The position numbers and the translations under genes are program-made. A stretch of DNA of 64,000 nt from Pseudomonadota bacterium (lineage in GTDB: Bacteria > Pseudomonadota > Gammaproteobacteria > Burkholderiales > Rhodocyclaceae), in NCBI GenBank assembly GCA_008501585.1, contig QQUN01000054.1:62001-126000 (forward strand), read 5' to 3'. The notes below the pieces were generated by a model. It was not told the DNA's origin and did no database searches. It saw nothing but the letters and a program-made list of their open reading frames with translations. How positions within the stretch are numbered: the stretch's first letter is position 1; each line of letters opens with the position of its first letter. Of the stretch, positions 1 to 8,593 are shown in pieces.

Positions 1-920
1 CGCTTGATGTTGCGCGGCTTGAGGCGCATCGGGCAGACATGGTCGCAGGCCGAGTAGCAGTCGTTGCAATCGGCGCCGCGCTGACGCTGGAAGCCGACCA
101 CCATGGCGTCGCGGTTGCCCATCCAGGCCAGGCTCTGGAACAGGCCGACGGCGCAGGCGAAGCGGCAGAACAGGTGCCGCGCAAAGAGGAACTCGGCGCT
201 CAGCACGACGGTGCCGGCGGTGATGAAGATGAACTGGTTGCGCGTGGGCGTGCCGGCGAGCAGGTTGCCGTACACCTCGAAGGGCGGCAGTAGGTAGGTG
301 AGCAGCACCACGGCCCAGACGAAGGCAAAGCCGATCGCCAGCGGCACGGTGATGAACCACCAGCGCGGGTCGGCGCGCCAGGTGGTGCCGTCGGGTTCGC
401 GCGTGGGCAGGCGGCGCTTTTCCCAGATGCTGGGCTTGGCGGTGGCGCGACGCATGAGCTGGTTGATGGTCTCGACCACCGAAAAATGCGGGCACAGCCA
501 GCCGCAGTAGAGCCGCCCCCATTTCCAGGACACCCAGATCAGCGCCGCACCGGCGCCGAGAATGGGCAGGAAGATCTTGAGGCCGATGTTGATCCACAGC
601 TGCCCGAGGCCGATCTGCCCGGCGCTGTAGTCGGCCAGTCCGACGCGCCACTCCAGGCCGAGGAACCAGGCATGGCCGGCGACCAGGTCGTAACGCAGCA
701 GGTCGAACACCGGCGCCAGCACGAACAGCACGAAGAAGCCGACCTGCGCCCACAGCCGGGCGCGCTGCCGGCCACCATCGGGCGCGGTTGCGCTGGCCGG
801 CAGGATCGGGATGACGGGGTGCGAGCCCTCAGTGCCGCCGGGACGCCCCAAGGCACTGAGCAGCCCCCCCGGGGGGCAGCGAGCATCGCGAGCGTGGGGG
901 GGGCTTTGCAGATCAGGCAT
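1..920 (-). CDS. 4Fe-4S-binding membrane protein, NosR/NapH/CcoG-like (3' end beyond window)
   Basis: I translated this frame from the complement; it is open to the left edge, so the C-terminus is missing. The protein has hydrophobic segments (such as GFFVLFVLAPVFDLL and FITVPLAIGFAFVWAVVLL), the motif WGRLYCGWLCPHFSVVE typical of NapH/NosR/CcoG membrane ferredoxins, and near the edge a CNDCYSACDHVCPMRLKP cluster that binds iron-sulfur centres. By family it is probably an electron-transfer or maturation protein in the inner membrane. The ATG at 918-920 overlaps the stop of the upstream gene (ATGCCTGA), which suggests translational coupling in the nor accessory operon. The first 30 or so residues are low-complexity because a GC-rich palindromic repeat falls inside the frame, so the true start could be further in. 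Family assignment is firm; the exact role is not. Confidence 0.8.
   Translation of the reverse strand, partial: MPDLQSPPHARDARCPPGGLLSALGRPGGTEGSHPVIPILPASATAPDGGRQRARLWAQVGFFVLFVLAPVFDLLRYDLVAGHAWFLGLEWRVGLADYSAGQIGLGQLWINIGLKIFLPILGAGAALIWVSWKWGRLYCGWLCPHFSVVETINQLMRRATAKPSIWEKRRLPTREPDGTTWRADPRWWFITVPLAIGFAFVWAVVLLTYLLPPFEVYGNLLAGTPTRNQFIFITAGTVVLSAEFLFARHLFCRFACAVGLFQSLAWMGNRDAMVVGFQRQRGADCNDCYSACDHVCPMRLKPRNIK
843..906. repeat. GC-rich palindromic repeat inside the 5' end of the 4Fe-4S gene
   Basis: A run of C then G (CCCCCCCGGGGGG) is flanked by AGCGAGCATCGCGAGCGT and by outer arms AAGCCCCCCC and GGGGGGGCT, giving nested inverted repeats. It resembles dispersed intergenic palindromes of betaproteobacteria and reads through in frame as atypical residues. 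Whether it recurs in this genome cannot be seen here. Confidence 0.5.
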
Positions 921-1344
921 CGCAGGGACGGCCGATCAGCGGGAAGCGGTAGGGCTTGCCGGCCAGCGCCCGGGCGAGGCCGATGGCACCGAAGAAGATC
1001 AGCGTGGTGTGGCAGGTGGTGAAGTAGAGAATGGCGACGACCCAGGTGTTGGGCGAGTCGTAGCCGCCGAGCAGGATGATCGCGGCGTTGGCGACGACCA
1101 GCAGCAGGCCGGCCCACAGGCTGGCGAAGAAGACCTGGTCGAGATGGCAGCGGGCCAGCGCGCCGGCCTGCTTGCGCTTGGTGAACCACAGCCAGGCAAT
1201 GCCGAGAAAGCCCACCCCCGGCACGATCATGAGGTTGACCAGGTAGAGCGATTCGGCAGCAACGGCCAGTGCCTGGTTTTCTTCGGCGACGGCCTCGGAG
1301 GTGGGGTCCATGGCGTGTCTCGCGTGGCTGATGGGATGCTTCAA
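913..1344 (-). CDS. small integral membrane protein of the nor accessory operon
   Basis: 143 residues, with three or four predicted membrane helices (LYLVNLMIVPGVGFLGIAWLWF, VFFASLWAGLLLVVANAAIILL, WVVAILYFTTCHTTLIFFGAIGLA) and a short charged loop TKRKQAGALARCHLDQ. I do not recognise a catalytic motif. It lies 32 bases after norQ and overlaps the next gene's start, so it is probably co-transcribed with the nor accessory genes. A second ATG twelve codons in (MDPTSEAV) could be the real start. By position it may help assemble the nitric oxide reductase or its electron supply, but that is inference. Confidence 0.75.
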   Translation of the reverse strand: MKHPISHARHAMDPTSEAVAEENQALAVAAESLYLVNLMIVPGVGFLGIAWLWFTKRKQAGALARCHLDQVFFASLWAGLLLVVANAAIILLGGYDSPNTWVVAILYFTTCHTTLIFFGAIGLARALAGKPYRFPLIGRPCDA

Positions 1345-1376
1345 GCCTAGCAGGCGCGTGGCCTGCCGGCGAAGAA

Positions 1377-2174
<798 letters not shown>

Positions 2175-2199
2175 CGTTGGGTGTTCTCTGTGAGGCGTG

Positions 2200-2481
2200 T
2201 CAGGGCAGGCTGATCAGGTAGGCGAGGGTGATCAGCCCCAGAACGAGTAGCACCCACCCTATCACGACCCCGCGCCAGAAGAATTTGACGGGACGCAAAG
2301 CCATGAAGTCGAGGATGACGAAACGGCACTTGATGAAGGTGAGCGTGAGCATGCCGGCCATGACGGGCAGCAGCACGTCGTGGCCCTCCCACCATTCGCC
2401 GATGAGCCAGGTGATGATCGTGGCGACGACGAGGATGGCGAAGGCGAGGTCGAGCTTGCGGGCGGGGATGATCGGATTCAT
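2200..2481 (-). CDS. norF: NorF-like small membrane protein (cytochrome oxidase subunit IV-like)
   Basis: 93 residues with three hydrophobic helices (LAFAILVVATIITWLIG, VLLPVMAGMLTLTFIKCRFVILDFM, GVVIGWVLLVLGLITLAYLIS). Length and topology fit the NorF/COX4-like proteins that sit next to NorE in denitrifiers. It starts 9 bases after the norE stop and precedes norQ by 25 bases, so the three form one operon. NorE and NorF are accessory to nitric oxide reductase activity rather than essential. The symbol rests on position and topology, not on a specific motif. Confidence 0.65.
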   Translation of the reverse strand: MNPIIPARKLDLAFAILVVATIITWLIGEWWEGHDVLLPVMAGMLTLTFIKCRFVILDFMALRPVKFFWRGVVIGWVLLVLGLITLAYLISLP

Positions 2482-2490
2482 GTCGGCTCC

Positions 2491-3084
2491 TCAGCGCATC
2501 ACGTAGACCAGCGGGAACAGGACGATCCACACCAGATCGACCATGTGCCAGTAGGCCGCGCCGCTCTCCAGGCCATTGGCGCTGTCGGGGGTGTAGACGC
2601 CCTTGCGCGTCTGCGCCCACAGCACGGTCAGGATGACCATGCCGAGGATCACGTGCATGAAGTGGAAGAAGGTGAGCGAGATGTAGAACATGTAGAAGGT
2701 GTTGGTCGACAGCGTGATGCCCTCGCCGAACACATGCGCATATTCAAACAGCTTGACGACCAGGAAGCCGCCCCCGCCGGCGAGTCCACCGAGCAGCCAG
2801 CGGCTGGCGCGCGCGCTGTCGTTGTTGGCCACCACCGCGTGCACGCCCCGTGCCACGCACCAGCTGGCGGAGATCAGCAGCAGGGTGTTGATGGCGCCGG
2901 CGTCGCGGTTGAGGGTCAGCTGCATTTCGTCGAACAGCGCCGGGTTCTTGGCGCGTGCGAAGGCATAGGCGGCAAAGAACACCGCGAAGGCCAGCAGTTC
3001 GGCGAGGATGAAAAACCAAATGGCGAGGTCGCCCGGAGGCGCCACATGCGGCTCGTCGGCCGCGGGTGCGAGTGTTGGGGTCAT
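2491..3084 (-). CDS. norE: NorE, heme-copper oxidase subunit III family
   Basis: 197 residues, matching short NorE proteins (about 190) rather than full subunit III (about 260). Five membrane helices are visible, with hallmark segments such as SLTFFHFMHVILGMVIL and GAAYWHMVDLVWIVLFPLVY at the C-terminus. NorE is accessory to cytochrome c nitric oxide reductase. It is the first gene of the minus-strand operon norE, norF-like, norQ, membrane protein, 4Fe-4S protein. A FNR/DNR-like box lies 66-79 bases upstream of its ATG. Confidence 0.88.
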   Translation of the reverse strand: MTPTLAPAADEPHVAPPGDLAIWFFILAELLAFAVFFAAYAFARAKNPALFDEMQLTLNRDAGAINTLLLISASWCVARGVHAVVANNDSARASRWLLGGLAGGGGFLVVKLFEYAHVFGEGITLSTNTFYMFYISLTFFHFMHVILGMVILTVLWAQTRKGVYTPDSANGLESGAAYWHMVDLVWIVLFPLVYVMR

Positions 3085-3149
3085 GGTTCTGTCTTGTAGT
3101 AGTGGGTCAACAGATCAGCCAAGGCTAATGGACTCGGGCACGCCCAACC

Positions 3150-3163
3150 TTGATGTGAACCAA
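3150..3163 (-). promoter_or_regulatory. FNR/DNR-like box upstream of norE
   Basis: On the minus strand the site reads TTGGT-TCAC-ATCAA, one mismatch from the FNR/CRP-family consensus TTGAT-N4-ATCAA. Its centre is about 72 bases from the norE start codon, which suits an activator site near -41.5 with a short leader. In denitrifiers such sites bind FNR, DNR or NNR and switch on nor genes at low oxygen or with NO. I did not confirm -10 elements. Confidence 0.55.
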
Positions 3164-3170
3164 GCCTTGC

Positions 3171-3761
3171 TCAGATCGCCTGCCACAGCTGGCAGCGGTT
3201 GTTGGCCGGCATCGGGAGGTCGGCCAGGTGGCGCAGGCCGGCGGCCTCGGCCAGGGCATTGACCGCCTCCAGGTCGCGGATGCCCATGTGGGCGGCCTCG
3301 GCGCGCAGGCTGGCGTCGAAGGCGGCGTTGCTGTCGCTGGTGTGCCGGCCGCCGATGCGGAAGGGGCCGTAGATGAGCACGCGGGCCTGGTCGGTGAGCA
3401 CCGCCGGCAGCCGTGCGAAGAGGCGCTCGACCTCGCCCCACGCCATGATGTGCAGGGTGTTGGCCGAATAGAGCGCGTCGAAGCGCTCGGCCGGCCAGGG
3501 GCCGTTGACGTCGAGGGTGAGCGGCGGCGGGGTGTTGGGCAGCCCGGTCTCGTCGAGCCACATCCGGATGCCGGGCAGATTCGGCGCGCGGTCGGAGCAT
3601 TGCCAGGTCAGGGCCGGCAGGGCGGCGGCAAAGTGTACGGCGTGTTGCCCGGTGCCGCTGCCGATTTCGAGAACCCGCCGGCGGTCGGCAAAGTGGGTGG
3701 TGAGTACGGCGCGGATGGCGTCGCGGTTGCGTTCGCAGGCGGGAGAGAAGGGTTTGTCCAT
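3171..3761 (-). CDS. DUF938 family SAM-dependent methyltransferase-like protein
   Basis: 196 residues from ATG at 3759-3761, chosen because GGAG lies about 9 bases upstream and the protein then starts MDKPFSPACERNRDAI, typical of the family. The glycine-rich SAM loop is LEIGSGTGQHAVHFA near residue 30, followed by SANTLHIMAWGEVE and IYGPFRIGGRHTSDSN. DUF938 proteins are about 200 residues and lack an assigned substrate. It is transcribed alone and divergently from the chemoreceptor gene. Confidence 0.85.
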   Translation of the reverse strand: MDKPFSPACERNRDAIRAVLTTHFADRRRVLEIGSGTGQHAVHFAAALPALTWQCSDRAPNLPGIRMWLDETGLPNTPPPLTLDVNGPWPAERFDALYSANTLHIMAWGEVERLFARLPAVLTDQARVLIYGPFRIGGRHTSDSNAAFDASLRAEAAHMGIRDLEAVNALAEAAGLRHLADLPMPANNRCQLWQAI

Positions 3762-3852
3762 GCGGTGCTCCAGGGGCACGGGGCGCCTCAAGTAATCGGC
3801 GCGGGAGACGTTATCGGTCTTATAACTTATGTGGCGAAAGCGGGGGAGCAAC

Positions 3853-5490
3853 ATGCAGATCTTCAACCGGATGAAGCTGTCGGTGCGATTGTTGGTGCTG
3901 GCACTGGTGGCGCTGGTGTCCTTGGCCGTGGTGTCGGCCGGCGCCCTGAAGTCGCTCGACGAACTGCTGACGGTGGAGCGGCGCAACAGTATCGCGCGCC
4001 TGACCGAGACCGCCCATGCGACGGTGGCACACTTCCATGCCCAGGCCGAGAAAGGCCAGATCAGCATGGAGGAGGCCAAGGCGCAGGCGGCAGCCGCGCT
4101 GGCGGCGATGCGCTACGGCGACGGTGAGTACTTCTGGATCAACGACATGGACCAGGTCATGGTCATGCACGCGGTCAAGCCCGAGCTCAACGGCAAGGAT
4201 CTGTCGGCGCTGAAGGACGCCAACGGCAAGCTGATCTTCAAGGACATGATCGTCGCGGTGCGTAACAGCGGGCAGGGCTTCGTCGACTACCTGTGGCCCA
4301 AGCCGGGCGAGGAGGCGCCGCAGCCGAAGATCTCTTTCGTCAAGGGCTTTGCGCCGTGGGGCTGGGTCATCGGCACCGGGGTGTATGTCAGTGACCTCAC
4401 CGCGATCTTCTGGTCGCATGCCTCGGCGTCGCTGGTGCTGGTGACGCTCGGCTTTGTCGCCACCTTGCTGATCTGCTGGCTGATTGGCCGCAGCATCCTG
4501 CGCGCGCTTGGCGGCGAGCCGGAGATGCTGGCCAGCGTGGCGCAGCGCATCGCCTCCGGCGATCTGAGCGGCGAGGTGGCGGTGCCGAAGAATGACCGGG
4601 GCAGCGTGGTGTTCGCCATCCACAAGATGCAGGCCGACCTGAAGGCCATGATCCAGGCGGTGCGTACGCAGGCTGAGCAGATCGCGGTGTCGGCGCAAGC
4701 GGTGGCGCAGGCGTCGGCCACGGTGCGCGAGTCGGCCGGCGGGCAGGCCGAAGCGGCGGAGTCGACCGCGGCGGCGGTGGAGGAAATCGCGGTCAGCGTG
4801 GCGCATGTGGCCTCCAATACCGAGGAGTCGCAGCGGACCTCCGAGCGCACCTGCGCGGCGGCCAGCGAGGGTGAGCAGCAGTCTTCGGTGGCCTCGGAGA
4901 GCATCGCCAATGTGTCGGAGACCGTGGCCCAGGCGGCGGCCCAGATCCAGGTGCTCAAGGAGCGCTCGAACGAGATCGGCACCATCGCCCAGGTGATTCG
5001 CGAAATCGCCGACCAGACCAATCTGCTGGCGCTCAACGCGGCCATCGAGGCTGCCCGTGCGGGTGAGCAGGGCCGCGGCTTTGCGGTGGTGGCCGATGAA
5101 GTGCGCGGCCTGGCCGAGCGGACCGGCTCGGCGACCTCGAAGATCTCCGAGGTGATCGTGTCGGTGCAGAAGGAGACGAACACCGCGGTGGCGAGCATCG
5201 AGGCGATCACGCCGAAGGTCAAGAAAGGCAGCGAGTTGTCCGCTCAGGCGGCGGCGTCGCTGCGCTCGATCCAGGAGAGCGCCAGCGGCACCATGCAGCG
5301 GGTGAGCGACGTGGCCTTGTCGATGAAGGAACTCAGCGCCGGTGCCGATGCCATTGCCAAGAACATGGAGGCGATTACCGACATGGCCAGTCGCAGCACG
5401 GCCGCCACCGAACGCAACGCCGAGGCCACGGCGGCGCTCGAGTGCACGGCGAGCGAACTCAAGCAGCTGATCGACCGATTCCGCACCTGA
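3853..5490 (+). CDS. methyl-accepting chemotaxis protein with a single Cache domain
   Basis: 545 residues from ATG 3853, chosen over the ATG at 3829 because GGGGAG lies 5 bases upstream and the product begins with a normal inner-membrane anchor. Order: first membrane helix (about 11-30), periplasmic sCache-type sensor ending in [16 protein letters not shown], second helix ([19 protein letters not shown]), HAMP, then the cytoplasmic signalling domain with the conserved hairpin tip ([35 protein letters not shown]). It controls the CheA/CheW array at the membrane; the ligand is unknown. It precedes a bidirectional terminator shared with the flagellar genes. Confidence 0.92.
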   Translation: MQIFNRMKLSVRLLVLALVALVSLAVVSAGALKSLDELLTVERRNSIARLTETAHATVAHFHAQAEKGQISMEEAKAQAAAALAAMRYGDGEYFWINDMDQVMVMHAVKPELNGKDLSALKDANGKLIFKDMIVAVRNSGQGFVDYLWPKPGEEAPQPKISFVKGFAPWGWVIGTGVYVSDLTAIFWSHASASLVLVTLGFVATLLICWLIGRSILRALGGEPEMLASVAQRIASGDLSGEVAVPKNDRGSVVFAIHKMQADLKAMIQAVRTQAEQIAVSAQAVAQASATVRESAGGQAEAAESTAAAVEEIAVSVAHVASNTEESQRTSERTCAAASEGEQQSSVASESIANVSETVAQAAAQIQVLKERSNEIGTIAQVIREIADQTNLLALNAAIEAARAGEQGRGFAVVADEVRGLAERTGSATSKISEVIVSVQKETNTAVASIEAITPKVKKGSELSAQAAASLRSIQESASGTMQRVSDVALSMKELSAGADAIAKNMEAITDMASRSTAATERNAEATAALECTASELKQLIDRFRT

Positions 5491-5506
5491 TGGCGTTCGA
5501 CCATGT

Positions 5507-5536
5507 AAAAGGGCCACCCGTGCGGGTGGCCTTTTT
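5507..5536. terminator. bidirectional rho-independent terminator
   Basis: Stem GGCCACCC / GGGTGGCC with loop GTGC, preceded by AAAA and followed by TTTTT. It lies between the convergent chemoreceptor and ycgR genes and can serve both strands. Confidence 0.85.
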
Positions 5537-5550
5537 GCGTCTGGGGTGGG

Positions 5551-6324
5551 TTAAAGGCCCCGTTCGCGCGAGTTGCGGTCGCGTTCGACCTTGAGGATGT
5601 AGCGGTGGATGACCGAGGCGAGCCGTTCGGGCAGGTCGATGAACTCGCAGCCGGCACGCAGCATGGAGATGCCGTTGCGATTGGTGACGCGGAACAGGTT
5701 GCGTACCCGCAGGCCGGCCTGCACGGTGCCGACTTCAGGCAGCTGGATCTGGCACTGGGTGAACTCGGTGTCGGGTTTGAATTCGACACCCTCGGGCGGT
5801 ACGACGACGGCGAGGCCGCCGCCCGAGATGTCGAGGACCCGTGCCTCGAAGGTGTTGGGCGGGCCATCTTCGGAGGGCACGGGAATCTGGCAGATCAGCG
5901 AATGTGCCACCGGTGCGATCAGGCGGTAGTACTCCCGGCGCTGTAGCCGCAGCAGCCGGTCGGGCAGCGGGGATTTGAGCGCGGGCGCACCGTCGAAGGT
6001 GGTGCTTTGCAGGCCGGGGACCGGAAACTGGACCTTCACGTTGTCGATCTGGGTGATGCAGATCAGCTCGTCGGCCGCCTGGGCCTGGCGGTTGCGCGAT
6101 TCGTCGGGGGCGAGGTCGAAGATCACCTCGTCGTCGTCGAGCGCGAGGACCGTGGTCAGCATGAAATCGCGGCTGCCGGCCAGATAGGCCGTCACCATCG
6201 AGCGTTTGGCGATCAACTGGCGCAGCACCTGGATGATCTCGTTGCGATCACGCAGCAAATAGCGACCGAAGTCGTCGGACTGAAGGAGTTCGAATTTGAG
6301 TGCGGCGTTGTCGGTTTGCGTCAT
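5551..6324 (-). CDS. ycgR: YcgR-family flagellar brake protein (PilZ domain)
   Basis: 257 residues from the ATG at 6322-6324 (MTQTDNAALKFELL). The N-terminal YcgR/PilZN domain spans about 1-120. The C-terminal PilZ domain has the c-di-GMP signature RLQRREYYRL (RxxxR) and later DISGGGLAVVV (DxSxxG). YcgR proteins bind c-di-GMP and slow the flagellar motor. The gene lies at the distal end of the flagellar block, and a diguanylate cyclase and an HD-GYP protein elsewhere in the window could feed the same signal. The start is moderately sure because the ribosome site is weak. Confidence 0.88.
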   Translation of the reverse strand: MTQTDNAALKFELLQSDDFGRYLLRDRNEIIQVLRQLIAKRSMVTAYLAGSRDFMLTTVLALDDDEVIFDLAPDESRNRQAQAADELICITQIDNVKVQFPVPGLQSTTFDGAPALKSPLPDRLLRLQRREYYRLIAPVAHSLICQIPVPSEDGPPNTFEARVLDISGGGLAVVVPPEGVEFKPDTEFTQCQIQLPEVGTVQAGLRVRNLFRVTNRNGISMLRAGCEFIDLPERLASVIHRYILKVERDRNSRERGL

Positions 6325-6400
6325 GCGTTCGGTGGCGGGGCGGGGCTCGGAGGAAGGTTGTGTTATAGCACGGCGTGGGCTGGCTGCAGAATGCGGCAAG

Positions 6401-6700
6401 TCAGCTTTTTTCGTTCTGTTCGTGCTCCATGCGGTAGAGCCAGGCGAGCAGTTCGGCGACCGCGACATACAGCTGCGGCGGAATGCGCTCGTCGAGGTCT
6501 ACCTGCATCAGCAAGGCGAGCATTTCGGGCGATTCGTGCACGTACACGCCGGCCTTTCTGGCCTGCTCGATGATCTGCCGGGCGATCAGCCCACGGCCCT
6601 TGGCAACGACACGGGGTGCCGCGTCGCCCGCCGAATAGGCGAGGGCGACCGCTTCGGCGCCGCGGGCGTCGTCGAGGGTGTCAGCCGGTGGTGTGCTCAT
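6401..6700 (-). CDS. FlhB C-terminal-domain-like protein
   Basis: 99 residues resembling only the cytoplasmic C-domain of FlhB/EscU: AVALAYSAGDAAPRVVAKG then IIEQARKAGVYVHESPEMLALLMQVDLDERIPPQLYVAVAELLAWLY. The membrane part of FlhB is absent, as in stand-alone FhlB proteins, and the NPTH autocleavage site is missing. It overlaps the end of fliK by 20 bases, which fits the known working link between FliK and FlhB in export substrate switching. Function is inferred from the family. Confidence 0.85.
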   Translation of the reverse strand: MSTPPADTLDDARGAEAVALAYSAGDAAPRVVAKGRGLIARQIIEQARKAGVYVHESPEMLALLMQVDLDERIPPQLYVAVAELLAWLYRMEHEQNEKS

Positions 6701-7775
6701 GCCCCTGGCTCACTTGCAGTTCCTTGAGGGTGAGGTTGGCCTTGGCCAGTGCGTCGGCCAGGCCGCCGCGTTGCTGGTGCAGCACGCCGAGGGTGGCGTT
6801 GTCTTCGGCCGACAGATGGATGCGGACACCGCTGGGGTCCAGGGCAATGCGCGCCTCCACGCCGCCCAGCGCAGGCAGTCGCAGGCGCAGCGTGGTTTTC
6901 CAGGCGGCGTCGTCTGCGTCGGCGTGTTCGCCATCGCCGTGTGGGTCCTCGATGTCCAGTTCCATGGCTTGGCCCGGCCAGGCCTGGCCGTGCCAGCTGT
7001 AGTGGTGCGTGGCCAGCGCGTCGAGCTGCTGGTGCATGACCGGCAGCAGGCGATCGGGGATGGCGTCGGTCCGGACGGGTGCGGCGCTCTGGGCGGCGCT
7101 GGCGGCGCGGGCCGCACTGGCGGTGTCGGTGGTGGCGCCACTCTGGGCGGGCGCTGGGGCGGCCGGGTTTGGCGCGCCGCCGGCCTGGGTGAGCGGCAGG
7201 CGGGCCTGGGGTTCGCGCAGCAGGGCCTCGGTCGGCAGCTTGCCGGTGGTCCACCGGGCCAGATGCGATTCGTAGAACAGGCCGCTTTCGCTGATGCCCT
7301 GGCGCAGTGCCGCGGCCAGCGCGGCGGCGTTGATCGGCCCGCTGGCCGCTTGCAGCGGCTGACCACGGGCGATGGCGGGGGTGTCGGGGGCGGGCTGGCC
7401 GGTCAGCAAGAAGCTGATCAGCCGGCCGGTGGGGCTCAGTGCCGCGCGGGCGGCCGTTTCACCGGGCGCCGAGGGGGCCGGGTTGGCGAGCACGGCATGG
7501 GGCGAGATGCGGGCAACGACCAGCTCGAGCCGCTCACCGGCCTGGGCGGCCTGGGGCAGGGCGAGCTTGATGGTGCGCCCGTCGACCAGGGCCTCAAAGG
7601 TGCCGTCGGGCAGGGCTTTCTGGATCAGCGCGCTGAAGCGGTCGCCCGGGCGGTACTCGGGCAGCTGCGACGGCACGGCGCGGGCCGGCTGCAGGGGCTC
7701 GAGGGGCGGTTCATCGGCAAAGAAGCTGGCCTCGGTCAGCAGTCTGAGCCGTGCTGCGAGGTCGCCTGGGATCAT
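6681..7775 (-). CDS. fliK: flagellar hook-length control protein FliK
   Basis: 364 residues. The middle is Ala/Pro-rich and low in complexity (about 190-235), and the C-terminal domain (LRLRLPALGGVEARIALDPSGVRIHLSAEDNAT... LLHQQRGGLADAL-like) matches the conserved FliK export-switch core. FliK measures hook length and switches the export gate to filament proteins. It overlaps the downstream FlhB-like gene, so the two are probably co-translated. The position after fliT is typical of betaproteobacterial flagellar clusters. Confidence 0.8.
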   Translation of the reverse strand: MIPGDLAARLRLLTEASFFADEPPLEPLQPARAVPSQLPEYRPGDRFSALIQKALPDGTFEALVDGRTIKLALPQAAQAGERLELVVARISPHAVLANPAPSAPGETAARAALSPTGRLISFLLTGQPAPDTPAIARGQPLQAASGPINAAALAAALRQGISESGLFYESHLARWTTGKLPTEALLREPQARLPLTQAGGAPNPAAPAPAQSGATTDTASAARAASAAQSAAPVRTDAIPDRLLPVMHQQLDALATHHYSWHGQAWPGQAMELDIEDPHGDGEHADADDAAWKTTLRLRLPALGGVEARIALDPSGVRIHLSAEDNATLGVLHQQRGGLADALAKANLTLKELQVSQGHEHTTG

Positions 7776-7823
7776 GGTCTGTCCGTCCGGGGGCTGTCCG
7801 CGCGGCGGCCGGGCCGGCGGTGT

Positions 7824-8138
7824 TTAGCGGTAGTGCTGGGCGACTTTTCGCTCGGTCTGCATGCCGGCCATGTCGTGCTCGGTGCGCTGGCGCAGGGCGT
7901 CGATGTGCGGCTGGGCGGCGCGGATGCCGGCCAGCGCGCGCTCGATGAGCCCGGCCAGCGCAGCGGCCTGACTGCGATCGGCCGGGTTTGCCGGTCGTTG
8001 CCGGATGCGTTCGAGCAGTTGCTCCTGCTCAAGCTGCAAGCTGCCCATCTGCGCCCAGTCACCCTGTTTCGCTGCGGCGGCCAGGGCTTCGAGCGTGTTG
8101 GCCAGGCGTGAAAAATCGGTGATCGGCGGATGACTCAT
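7824..8138 (-). CDS. fliT: flagellar chaperone FliT
   Basis: 104 residues from ATG 8136-8138, picked because GGAGG lies 8 bases upstream; a longer in-frame extension exists but lacks such a site. The protein is helical and Gln/Glu-rich (SRLANTLEALAAAAKQGDWAQMGSLQLEQEQLLERI), as in FliT, the FliD chaperone. It follows fliS by 11 bases. Sequence conservation of FliT is low, so the call leans on context. Confidence 0.75.
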   Translation of the reverse strand: MSHPPITDFSRLANTLEALAAAAKQGDWAQMGSLQLEQEQLLERIRQRPANPADRSQAAALAGLIERALAGIRAAQPHIDALRQRTEHDMAGMQTERKVAQHYR

Positions 8139-8149
8139 GGCGTGCCTCC

Positions 8150-8560
8150 TCAGGGGTGTGAGGCCGCCTGCTTCTGGCCGAGTTCCGACCATGCGCTGCC
8201 AACGTCGGCCAGCAGCCGGTAGGCCTGATCGAGGAAGTCGGGGTCGTTGTGCAGGTTGGCCTTGAGCAGGAGCATGACGACGTATTCATAGAGGTCGTCA
8301 AGGTTTTGCGCCAGCTCGCCACCTTCCTTGATGTTGAGCGCTGCGCGAAGCCCGCTGCCGATGATGTCGATGGCCTTGTTGATCGATTCGGCCTTGGCGC
8401 TGGTCTTGCCTTCGACCATGTGCGCCTTGGCCAGCTTGATCGACAGCAGGGCGCCGTTGAACAGCATGACGATCAGGCCGTGCGGCGAGGTGCCGAGGGC
8501 TTCGGCCTCGATGCCTGCAGTGCGGTAGGCGGCGGCGGGGTTGTTGGATTGAGTGAACAT
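8150..8560 (-). CDS. fliS: flagellin export chaperone FliS
   Basis: 136 residues, the usual length, with the FliS hallmarks AAAYRTAGIEAEALGTSPHGLIVMLFNGAL near the N-terminus and a C-terminal helix-rich segment. FliS binds the flagellin C-terminus in the cytoplasm to stop early polymerisation. It lies between fliD and fliT, the common order. Ribosome binding and spacing (33 bases after fliD) support an operon. Confidence 0.93.
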   Translation of the reverse strand: MFTQSNNPAAAYRTAGIEAEALGTSPHGLIVMLFNGALLSIKLAKAHMVEGKTSAKAESINKAIDIIGSGLRAALNIKEGGELAQNLDDLYEYVVMLLLKANLHNDPDFLDQAYRLLADVGSAWSELGQKQAASHP

Positions 8561-8593
8561 GTTGCGGTTGTCCTGTGTGGCCGGTTGGGGTGC

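Noticed and set aside
3800-3830. ACCGATAA on the minus strand as a sigma-28 -10 element between the methyltransferase and the chemoreceptor
   Set aside because: No -35 element at the needed spacing, and the strand would serve the methyltransferase rather than the chemoreceptor.
3820-5517. 565-codon minus-strand frame opposite the chemoreceptor
   Set aside because: It is a shadow of the GC-rich chemoreceptor gene; its Arg/His/Leu-rich translation has no domain.
6678-8111. 477-codon plus-strand frame opposite fliK and fliT
   Set aside because: Low-complexity Gly/Gln/Arg shadow of the real minus-strand flagellar genes.
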